The notes beneath the pieces were generated by a model, which worked only from the letters and a program-made list of their open reading frames with translations, had not been told where the DNA came from and searched no databases. This document shows positions 1 through 5,295 of a stretch of DNA of 8,602 nt, one piece after another (position 1 is the stretch's first letter; the number at the start of each line of letters is the position of its first letter). A program made the position numbers and the translations under genes. The stretch comes from an uncultured Eubacteriales bacterium (GTDB taxonomy: Bacteria; Bacillota; Clostridia; Oscillospirales; Oscillospiraceae): NCBI GenBank assembly GCA_900553545.1, contig USDP01000060.1:1-8602 (forward strand), read 5' to 3'.

Positions 1-370
1 TGTATTGGGTGGGTATGAGCCGCATCATCCGCGGCCAGATCCTCACCCTCAAGAAACAGGAATACGTGACCGCGGCCCGTGCCCTGGGCGCCTCCAGCGG
101 CCGGATCATCAAGCGGCACCTGCTGCCCAACTGCATCGGCCAGATCGTGGCCACCACCTGCCTGCAGATCCCGTCCGCCATCTTCACAGAGTCCTTCATG
201 TCCTTCCTGGGCGTGGGCGTGCTGGCTCCCCTGACCAGCCGCTGGGCGGCATCAGCACCTACCCCTACCGTTTGATCATTCCCGCTATCATCATCAGCAT
301 TATGATCCTGTCCTTCAACCTGTTTGGCGACGGCCTGCGGGACGCCCTGGATCCCCGTCTGAAGAAATAA
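1..370 (+). pseudogene. OppC/DppC-type ABC permease, 3' part, frame broken
   Basis: This is the C-terminal part of an inner-membrane permease of the peptide/nickel ABC family, open at the left window edge. Reading from position 3, the protein carries a typical EAA coupling loop (KKQEYVTAARALGAS, then HLLPN) that contacts the ATPase, and then ESFMSFLGVGVLAPLTS. The family's last segment (GGISTYPYRL through GDGLRDALDPRLKK, stop at 368-370) lies in another frame, from about position 242. The usual linker between these parts (about eight residues, of the LGSLASDA type) is missing, so the simplest reading is an out-of-frame deletion of roughly 22 nt near 239-242. Without it the frame ends early at 273-275. 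It could be a true pseudogene or an assembly/sequencing error at a sequence end. The ATPase gene follows 18 nt downstream, as in oppC-oppD order. Confidence 0.8.
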
Positions 371-388
371 GAGAGGAGGAGACAATCA

Positions 389-1300
389 ATGGAACAGAAC
401 GAAAAGTCCGGCAAGCTGCTGGAAGTCAAGGATCTGCGGGTCTCCTTCTTTACCCCCGCAGGTGAGGTCAAGGCCGTCAGCGGCATCAGCTATGACCTGG
501 ATTACGACGAGGTCATGGGCATTGTGGGAGAGTCCGGCTCCGGCAAGTCGACCGCCGCGCGCTGCATCATGAACCTCTACCGGCCGGACGCGGGGCATAT
601 TTTCTTCCACGGCATCGACGTGACCGACCGCGCGCAGTTCCGCGCGCACCGCGCCTATCTGCAGACCGCGCGGCAGATGATCTTCCAGGACTCGACGTCC
701 AGCCTCGATCCCCGGCGCTCCGTCTGCGAGGCCATCACTGAGCCGCTGCGCATCGCCCGCCGCGCCACGCCGCGCGCAAATTACCGCGAAGAGGCCGCGT
801 TCCAGATGAAATACGTCGGCCTCGACCCGGTCTATCTCGACCAGTATCCGGCGGAGCTGTCCGGCGGGCAGCGGCAGCGCGTGGCCATCGCCCGCGCGCT
901 CTCGATGGAGCCGGAGCTGCTCGTGGCCGACGAACCGGTCTCGTCGCTCGACGTGTCCATTCAGGCGCAGATCATCAACCTCTTCCGGCACTTACAGGAA
1001 GAGCACGGCTTCACATTCCTGTTCATCGCGCACGACCTTGCCATGGTGCGCTACCTCTGCGACCGCGTGGGCGTGATGTACCGGGGCAAGCTCGTCGAGT
1101 GCGCCCCGGCGGAAGAATTATTCCGGCACCCGCTGCACGGCTACACCCGTGCGCTGCTCTCCGCCATTCCCCTGCCCGACCCGATCCGCGAGCGGGCGCG
1201 GAAGCTCGTCCCGTTCGACGAAGCAGACTTCCATCCGGACGTGCGGCTCGTCGAGGCCGCGCCGGGCCATTTCGTCCTGGAAGGAGGTGCGGCGGAATGA
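389..1300 (+). CDS. Opp/Nik-family ABC transporter ATPase, apparent OppD-OppF hybrid
   Basis: Cytoplasmic ATPase of 303 residues that would drive an Opp/Dpp/Nik-type importer. Seen: Walker A GESGSGKST (47-55), Q-loop Gln100 in MIFQDSTSSLDP, signature LSGGQ (157-161), Walker B ending ADEP (180-183), D-loop SSLD and switch His215. The start has an AGGAGGAGA ribosome site about 8 nt upstream. The first 54 residues (LLEVKDLRVSFFTPAGEVKAV...) read like OppD, while everything after Walker A (RPDAG, MIFQD..SSLDP, HPLHGYTRALLSAIPLPDP, PGHFV near the end) reads like OppF. Codon use changes at the same point: no TCG serine codon occurs in frame before 548, and TCG is common after. Residue 40 is Asp where the family usually has Gly before the GIVGESG strand. 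It overlaps the next permease by 4 bp. Normally D and F are separate subunits; whether this single protein suffices is unknown. An assembly chimera cannot be excluded. Confidence 0.85.
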   Translation: MEQNEKSGKLLEVKDLRVSFFTPAGEVKAVSGISYDLDYDEVMGIVGESGSGKSTAARCIMNLYRPDAGHIFFHGIDVTDRAQFRAHRAYLQTARQMIFQDSTSSLDPRRSVCEAITEPLRIARRATPRANYREEAAFQMKYVGLDPVYLDQYPAELSGGQRQRVAIARALSMEPELLVADEPVSSLDVSIQAQIINLFRHLQEEHGFTFLFIAHDLAMVRYLCDRVGVMYRGKLVECAPAEELFRHPLHGYTRALLSAIPLPDPIRERARKLVPFDEADFHPDVRLVEAAPGHFVLEGGAAE

Positions 1301-2286
1301 AGCATTCCCAATTCTGGCGCGGGCTGCTCCGCACCGTGCTGACGCTTGCCCTCAGCCTGTTCCTGCTCTCGTTGCTTGTCTTTGTGATCGCGCACTATGC
1401 ACCGGGCGACCCGCTGCGCGCCTACTTCGGCGACCGCGTGGAAAAAATGAGCGTCGATGAGCGTGCCTGGGCCGAGGCGAAGCTCGGCCTCGACCGGCCC
1501 GTTTTGACGCAGTACGGCATCTGGCTGCAAAACGCGCTGCACGGCGATTTCGGCATCTCCTACAAATACAAGATGGACGTGCTGGAGGTCATCCGCACGC
1601 GCCTGCCCTACACGTTCCGCCTCGGCGGCGTGGGCTTTGTGCTGCTGTTCGTGCTGTCGCTCGGGGTCGGTGTGCTCTGCGCGCGGCATGAGGATTCGCT
1701 GCTCGACCGCATTCTCTGCCGCGTGGGCACGGTCATGAGCTGCGTGCCGGAATTCTGGCTGTCGCTCGTGCTGATTTTGCTCTTTGCGGTGGAGCTGCGC
1801 TGGCTGCCAAGCTCCGGGGCCTACAGCGTCGGCGGCGACGGCGGCTTTGCCGACCGGGCCGTGCATCTCATCCTGCCGGTGACGGTCGTGGTGCTGGGCC
1901 ATCTCTGGTACTACGCCTATCTGGTGCGCAGCCGATTGATCGAAGAGCTGCACGCGGACTATATCCTGCTGGCCAAGGGAAAGGGACTGCCGAAGCGAAC
2001 GGTGCTCCTGCGGCACGCGCTGCGCAACGTTCTGCCCTCGTATCTTTCGATCATGGCGATCTCCGTGCCGCACATCCTCGGCGGGACGTACATCGTCGAG
2101 ACGGTCTTTTCCTATCCGGGCCTCGGCACGCTCAGCTATGAGAGCGCCCGGTATCAGGACTATAACCTGCTGATGGTGCTCTGCATGATGACCGGCGCGG
2201 CCGTCATCGTGTGCAATCTGCTCGCGCAGGCGATCAGCGCGCGCATTGACCCGCGCCTCGCCGGAGAGGAGGCAGCACATGGATGA
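1297..2286 (+). CDS. OppB/DppB/NikB-type ABC transporter permease
   Basis: Integral membrane permease of 329 residues, a normal length for the family. It has an N-terminal membrane helix (about 11-33), then the periplasmic-side APGDP motif (35-39) and LGLDRP typical of OppB/NikB, a GDFGISYKYK segment, several more hydrophobic helices, and an EAA coupling loop (about 217-248, DYILLAKGKGL...HALRNVLPS). It ends in the family's IDPRL motif. The ATG at 1297 is chosen because AAGGAGG sits 9 nt upstream (1281-1287) and the start overlaps the ATPase stop by 4 bp. A longer reading from 1099 would merely overlap the ATPase. It forms the channel together with the next gene. The substrate cannot be read from sequence: peptides, nickel or a metallophore-metal complex are all possible, and the lar genes downstream make nickel worth considering. 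Confidence 0.93.
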   Translation: MKHSQFWRGLLRTVLTLALSLFLLSLLVFVIAHYAPGDPLRAYFGDRVEKMSVDERAWAEAKLGLDRPVLTQYGIWLQNALHGDFGISYKYKMDVLEVIRTRLPYTFRLGGVGFVLLFVLSLGVGVLCARHEDSLLDRILCRVGTVMSCVPEFWLSLVLILLFAVELRWLPSSGAYSVGGDGGFADRAVHLILPVTVVVLGHLWYYAYLVRSRLIEELHADYILLAKGKGLPKRTVLLRHALRNVLPSYLSIMAISVPHILGGTYIVETVFSYPGLGTLSYESARYQDYNLLMVLCMMTGAAVIVCNLLAQAISARIDPRLAGEEAAHG

Positions 2287-3157
2287 TTTTACCCTCGTCG
2301 GTGCGCGGCCTTCCGCGCCGCAGCCGGCCAAAAAACAGCCATGGTATCGCGGTCTGCCGCTCGGCGCAATGCTCGTGCTGGCGGTCATCATCCTCGGCTG
2401 TCTGTCGTGCGGACTGTTTCTCCCGCGCGACCCGACCTATATGGATCTTGCCAACTGCAATGTGGCCCCGTGCCGGGAATTCCTCTTCGGCACGGACGCG
2501 ATGGGCCGCGACATCTTCTCGATGATCTGGTACGGCGGCCGTGTGTCGCTGACGATCGGCTTTCTGGGCGCGGCCATCTCGACGGTCATTGCCGCCCTGC
2601 TCGGCACGCTGAGCGGCTGCGCCGGGCCGCGGCTCGACGCGCTTCTGATGCGCGGGATGGAGATCTTCCTCAGCGTGCCGCATCTGCTGCTGATCGTACT
2701 CTTACAAGCCATTCTCGGCACGGCCTCGGTCTGGACGCTGTCGCTCGTCATCGGCGTCACCGGCTGGGCCGGAATCGCCAAGGTCGTCCGCACCGAGGTG
2801 CGCCGCCTGCGCACGAGCGAATATGTGCTGGCCGCGCGGTGCATGGGCGGCGGATTTTTCCACGTCCTGTGGGAGCATCTCGCGCCGAATTTCCTCTCCG
2901 CGATCCTCTTCATGGTGGTCATGAACGTGCAGAGCGCGATCCTGGCCGAGTCGACGCTGAGCTTTCTCGGCCTCGGCCTGCCGCTGGAGGTCATCTCGTG
3001 GGGCAGCATGCTCTCGCTGGCGCAGCAGGCGCTGCTGACAAAGAGCTGGTGGGCCGTGGTGATCCCCGGCATATTCCTGGTGGCCACGCTCCTGTCCGTG
3101 ACGCTGCTCGGCAATGCGCTGCGGTACAGAAACAGCCGCAATCGTGGAAAGATATGA
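2279..3157 (+). CDS. OppC/DppC/NikC-type ABC transporter permease
   Basis: Integral membrane permease of 292 residues, second half of the channel. A charged N-terminal tail (ARPSAPQPAKKQPWYR) precedes the first membrane helix (about 27-48). The family marker GTDAMGRDIFS (71-81) follows, then hydrophobic segments, the EAA loop (about 181-204, EYVLAARCMGG...HLAPN) and ESTLSFLGLGLP (224-235), the intact counterpart of the broken segment at the left end of the window. The C-terminus is short and ends LGNALRYRNSRNRGKI instead of the usual GDxLRDxLDPR, a modest oddity. Start ATG 2279 has GGAGAGGAGG just upstream and overlaps the OppB-type gene by 8 bp, so the two are translationally linked. No substrate-binding protein is visible in the window. 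Confidence 0.93.
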   Translation: MDDFTLVGARPSAPQPAKKQPWYRGLPLGAMLVLAVIILGCLSCGLFLPRDPTYMDLANCNVAPCREFLFGTDAMGRDIFSMIWYGGRVSLTIGFLGAAISTVIAALLGTLSGCAGPRLDALLMRGMEIFLSVPHLLLIVLLQAILGTASVWTLSLVIGVTGWAGIAKVVRTEVRRLRTSEYVLAARCMGGGFFHVLWEHLAPNFLSAILFMVVMNVQSAILAESTLSFLGLGLPLEVISWGSMLSLAQQALLTKSWWAVVIPGIFLVATLLSVTLLGNALRYRNSRNRGKI

Positions 3158-3179
3158 CATAGCAATTTACGGATTTCCA

Positions 3180-3188
3180 TGGTATACT
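3180..3188 (+). promoter_or_regulatory. Candidate extended -10 promoter for the DUF3842 gene
   Basis: TGGTATACT forms an extended -10 element (TG, one base, TATACT) 29 nt before the gene start. No good -35 is seen at normal spacing: TTTACG at 3166-3171 lies too close, and the properly spaced hexamer near 3160-3165 is weak. The 60-nt gap between the permease stop and the DUF3842 start is AT-richer than the flanking genes, which fits a promoter. No terminator hairpin is seen in this gap, so read-through from the transporter operon is also possible. Confidence 0.4.
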
Positions 3189-3206
3189 GAGAAAAACGGA
3201 CGATTT

Positions 3207-3211
3207 GGAGG
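3207..3211 (+). promoter_or_regulatory. Ribosome binding site deciding the DUF3842 start
   Basis: GGAGG followed by ACA and two consecutive ATG codons. Spacing favours the second ATG (3218) as start. Confidence 0.6.
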
Positions 3212-3217
3212 ACAATG

Positions 3218-3631
3218 ATGAACATTCTGGTCATGGACGCACAGGGCGGCGGCATTGGAAAGCAGGTCGTCACGGCGGTGCGCACGCGCTTTCCGGACGT
3301 AACGATCACAGCAGTCGGCACGAATGCCGCGGCGACGACCGCGATGCTCCGCGCCGGGGCAGACGAAGGCGCGACGGGCGAAAACGCCGCCGTGGTCTGC
3401 TGCCGGAGGGCCGACGTGATCATCGGGCCGGTCGGCATTGTGATTGCGGACGCGCTGCTCGGCGAGGTGACGCCGCGGATGGCCGTCGCCGTCGGGCAGA
3501 GCGCGGCCAAGCGCATCCTCATCCCCGTCAACCACTGCGCGAACTTCATCGCGGGCGTGGCCGATATGAGCGTGGGGCGGCTCGTCGATTCGGTGGTCGC
3601 GGAGCTTGAAAAAACCATCCGCAGCGCTTGA
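3218..3631 (+). CDS. DUF3842 family protein
   Basis: Small soluble protein of 137 residues recognised as DUF3842, a Firmicutes family without an established function. It begins MNILVMDAQGGGIGKQVV, a glycine-rich turn like the start of a nucleotide-binding Rossmann-type fold. It then shows GTNAAATTAMLRAGADEGATGENA, a hydrophobic segment with IIGPVGIVIADALLGEVTP, and a PVNHC motif near the C-terminal third. ATG 3218 is preferred to ATG 3215 because the GGAGG at 3207-3211 is 6 nt from the former but only 3 nt from the latter, and family members start directly with this strand. The gene lies between the ABC transporter and the lar leader, with candidate promoters on both sides. A link to cofactor or metal metabolism is only guilt by association. 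Confidence 0.85.
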   Translation: MNILVMDAQGGGIGKQVVTAVRTRFPDVTITAVGTNAAATTAMLRAGADEGATGENAAVVCCRRADVIIGPVGIVIADALLGEVTPRMAVAVGQSAAKRILIPVNHCANFIAGVADMSVGRLVDSVVAELEKTIRSA

Positions 3632-3657
3632 CGCGCTGTCCGGCGATATGCTAAAAT
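3628..3657 (+). promoter_or_regulatory. Sigma-A-type promoter of the larEBC operon
   Basis: TTGACG (-35, 3628-3633) and TAAAAT (-10, 3652-3657) are separated by 18 nt, and the -10 is preceded by TGC, giving an extended -10. Each box matches consensus at five of six positions. The -35 overlaps the stop codon of the DUF3842 gene. Transcription should start near 3664, leaving a 5' leader of about 130 nt before larE. Confidence 0.7.
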
Positions 3658-3729
3658 AAGGCCATTGTGAGCGCACGAAGCGCCACCCATGGGCCGAAGC
3701 CCTGATTTGTACAGGATCCAATCCACTTT

Positions 3730-3748
3730 GTATACTTTGAAGGTATAC
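3730..3748 (+). promoter_or_regulatory. Candidate antiterminator hairpin
   Basis: GTATAC (3730-3735) pairs with GTATAC (3743-3748) around a 7-nt loop (TTTGAAG). This uses the left arm of the terminator at 3742-3771, so the two hairpins exclude each other. The stem is short and partly A-U, and would need help from an upstream ligand or protein to win. Confidence 0.4.
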
Positions 3749-3784
3749 GGCTTCCGAAGGAGTCGTATACCTTTTCATGTTTTT
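3742..3784 (+). terminator. Intrinsic terminator in the larE leader
   Basis: GGTATACG (3742-3749) pairs perfectly with CGTATACC (3764-3771). Five further inner pairs (two G-U) close a CGAA tetraloop at 3755-3758, giving a 13-bp stem that can extend by AA/TT. The 3' side continues TTTT, CATG, TTTTT, a broken U-tract. It sits downstream of the lar promoter and 12 nt before the larE start, so it would act as an attenuator; it might also end transcripts from the DUF3842 gene. Confidence 0.6.
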
Positions 3785-3796
3785 CAGGAGATTCCT

Positions 3797-4543
3797 ATGG
3801 AACTACAGGACTTTTTTCACGAACACCCCAAGGCGGCGCTCGGCTTTTCGGGCGGCGTGGATTCGTCATATCTGCTCTGGGCCGCGCGGCAGTGCGGCGC
3901 GGACGTGCGCCCCTACTACATCAAGACGTCCTTTCAGCCGGAATTTGAATTTGAGGACGCGAAGCACCTCTGCCGCGAGATCGGCGCGGAGTTGACCGTG
4001 CTGGAGCTGGATGCGCTTTCTGACCCCGCAGTTGCGGCGAATCCGGCGGACCGCTGCTACCACTGCAAACGGAATCTCTTCGGCACGCTCGCCGCGCGGG
4101 CGCTGGCCGACGGCTACACGCTCCTGCTCGACGGGACGAACGCCTCGGACGACGCGGGCGACCGGCCGGGGATGCGCGCGCTGCGGGAGCTTTCGGTGCG
4201 CTCACCGCTGCGTGAGTGCGGGCTGACGAAGGCGCGCATCCGCGCACTTTCGCGCGAAGCTGGCCTGTTCACGTGGGACAAGCCGGCCTATGCCTGTCTC
4301 GCCACGCGCGTACCCACCGGCGAGACCATCACGGCGGAAAAGCTGCAAAAAACGGAGCGCGCTGAGGCGCTGCTTTTCTCGCTCGGCTTCCGCGACTTCC
4401 GCGTGCGCTATTTTGCGGGCGCGGCGCGCATCCAGCTGCCGGAGGCGCAGCTGCCGCTGGCGCTGGAGCGGCGGACAGAGCTTTTGTCAGAACTGAAAAA
4501 AATCTATCCGGCGGTGCTGCTGGATCTGGAGGTGCGGGGATGA
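3797..4543 (+). CDS. larE: LarE, sulfur transferase of nickel-pincer cofactor synthesis (three-cysteine type)
   Basis: Cytoplasmic enzyme of 248 residues that activates the carboxylates of pyridinium-3,5-biscarboxylate mononucleotide with ATP and replaces them with thiocarboxylates. The N-terminal PP-loop SGGVDSS (18-24) binds ATP. RCYHCK gives Cys87 and Cys90, and PAYACLATR gives Cys167, which aligns with the sacrificial cysteine of Lactiplantibacillus LarE. The family is known in two forms, one giving up its single cysteine sulfur and one holding a [4Fe-4S] cluster on three cysteines; the CxxC plus third Cys here fits the second. The start at 3797 has AGGAG 6 nt upstream. An in-frame extension to 3689 would run through the leader hairpins without a ribosome site, so it is rejected. 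It overlaps larB by 4 bp and begins an operon larE-larB-larC. Confidence 0.93.
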   Translation: MELQDFFHEHPKAALGFSGGVDSSYLLWAARQCGADVRPYYIKTSFQPEFEFEDAKHLCREIGAELTVLELDALSDPAVAANPADRCYHCKRNLFGTLAARALADGYTLLLDGTNASDDAGDRPGMRALRELSVRSPLRECGLTKARIRALSREAGLFTWDKPAYACLATRVPTGETITAEKLQKTERAEALLFSLGFRDFRVRYFAGAARIQLPEAQLPLALERRTELLSELKKIYPAVLLDLEVRG

Positions 4544-5295
4544 ACGAGGAATTGCGGGCCACGCTGGAGGCCGTGCGTTCCGGCGCACTTTCGGTGGACG
4601 AGGCGGCACTGCGGCTGAAAAAGGCCCCGTTTGAAGACCTCGGCTATGCGAAGGTCGATCTGCACCGCGCCGTCCGTCAGGGGGCGGCGGAGGTCATCTA
4701 CGGCGCGGGGAAAACACCCGCGCAGATCGCGGGCATTGCTGCGCGGATGCGGAAGCGCGGCGTCGAGCCGATCCTCATCACGCGCCTGTCACCCGAGGCG
4801 GCGGCGGAAGTCGAACAGACCGTCCCGCTCGATTACCGCGCGGAGGCGAAGCTCGGCATTGTGGGCAAGATTCCGGAGCCGGTTGGCCCCGGCGCGGTCG
4901 TCATCGCGACGGGCGGCACGTCGGACATCCCGGTCGCGGAGGAGGCGGCAGTCACCGCCGAGGTCCACGGCAGCCGCGTCGTGCGGCTCTACGACGTGGG
5001 CGTTTCGGGACTGCACCGGCTGCTGGCCCACGCGGACGAGCTGATGGCCGCGCGGGCGGTCGTCACCGTGGCGGGGATGGAGGGCGCGCTGGCCAGCGTG
5101 GTCGGCGGACTGGTCGACTGCCCGGTCATCGCCGTGCCGACGAGCGTTGGCTACGGCGCGAGCTTCGGCGGCGTGGCCGCGCTGCTCGCGATGCTCAATT
5201 CCTGCGCAAGCGGCGTCAGCGTCGTGAACATCGACAACGGCTTCGGCGCGGGCTATCTCGCCAACATGATCGACCGGATGGGAGGACAGCGATGA
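4540..5295 (+). CDS. larB: LarB, pyridinium-3,5-biscarboxylate mononucleotide synthase
   Basis: Soluble enzyme of 251 residues that carboxylates the pyridinium ring of nicotinic acid adenine dinucleotide and hydrolyses the phosphoanhydride, the first step of NPN cofactor synthesis. The N-terminal region (about 1-110) includes FEDLGYAKVDLHR and EVIYGAGKTP. The C-terminal half resembles PurE (AIR carboxylase): ATGGTSDIPVAEEA (123-136), YDVGVSGLHRLL, VVTVAGMEGALASVVGGL and AVPTSVGYG. Cys222 in LNSCASGV corresponds to the cysteine shown in the Lactiplantibacillus enzyme to attack the pyridine ring. NIDNGFGAG closes the domain. ATG 4540 overlaps the larE stop by 4 bp, with GGAGG 7 nt upstream, so it is translationally coupled. 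Older annotations often call such proteins AIR carboxylase; the larE/larC context argues for LarB. Confidence 0.95.
   Translation: MNEELRATLEAVRSGALSVDEAALRLKKAPFEDLGYAKVDLHRAVRQGAAEVIYGAGKTPAQIAGIAARMRKRGVEPILITRLSPEAAAEVEQTVPLDYRAEAKLGIVGKIPEPVGPGAVVIATGGTSDIPVAEEAAVTAEVHGSRVVRLYDVGVSGLHRLLAHADELMAARAVVTVAGMEGALASVVGGLVDCPVIAVPTSVGYGASFGGVAALLAMLNSCASGVSVVNIDNGFGAGYLANMIDRMGGQR

Larger units (their letters stand above)
3664..3796 (+). ncRNA. Structured 5' leader of larE, possible riboswitch or attenuator
   Basis: The untranslated stretch between the promoter and larE contains ordered hairpins. GCGC-ACGAA-GCGC spans 3671-3683, GGGC-CGAA-GCCC spans 3691-3702, and a small GGAT/ATCC pair lies at 3714-3724. 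Next come three copies of the self-complementary hexamer GTATAC (3730-3735, 3743-3748, 3765-3770) that can form alternative hairpins, the last being a terminator. This is the arrangement expected of a leader that senses something and decides on read-through into the cofactor operon. I could not match the upstream part to a riboswitch class I know. A nickel/cobalt aptamer would make sense biologically, but I do not see its recognisable core. Confidence 0.5.

Noticed and set aside
1099..1296. Longer OppB-type permease beginning inside the ATPase gene
   Set aside because: The extra residues are Arg/Pro/Ala-rich out-of-frame ATPase sequence, and ATG 1297 has a strong ribosome site and starts a normal membrane helix.
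1141..2391. Long minus-strand open frame opposite the ATPase end, OppB-type permease and OppC-type start
   Set aside because: It is antisense to well-recognised genes, its protein is low-complexity (His/Arg/Gln/Ala rich) with no family features, and such frames are common in GC-rich DNA.
3667..3705. Twelve-codon leader peptide (GTG to TGA) in the larE leader
   Set aside because: It lies only a few bases after the predicted transcript start, so there is no room for a ribosome site, and it shows no run of regulatory codons.
2437..3726. Long minus-strand open frame covering the OppC-type permease and DUF3842 gene
   Set aside because: It is antisense to two recognised genes, has a Ser/Thr/Arg-rich composition without motifs, and runs through both promoters and the leader.
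3664..3745. Assignment of the leader to the NiCo (nickel/cobalt) or mini-ykkC riboswitch class
   Set aside because: The nickel context is suggestive, but I do not see the conserved NiCo junction sequences. The two small hairpins carry ACGAA and CGAA loops rather than the paired ACGR loops of mini-ykkC. Left unassigned.
3689..3796. N-terminal extension of LarE from an upstream in-frame ATG
   Set aside because: No ribosome site, translation would cross the terminator hairpin, and the start at 3797 has a good AGGAG and fits the family's N-terminus.
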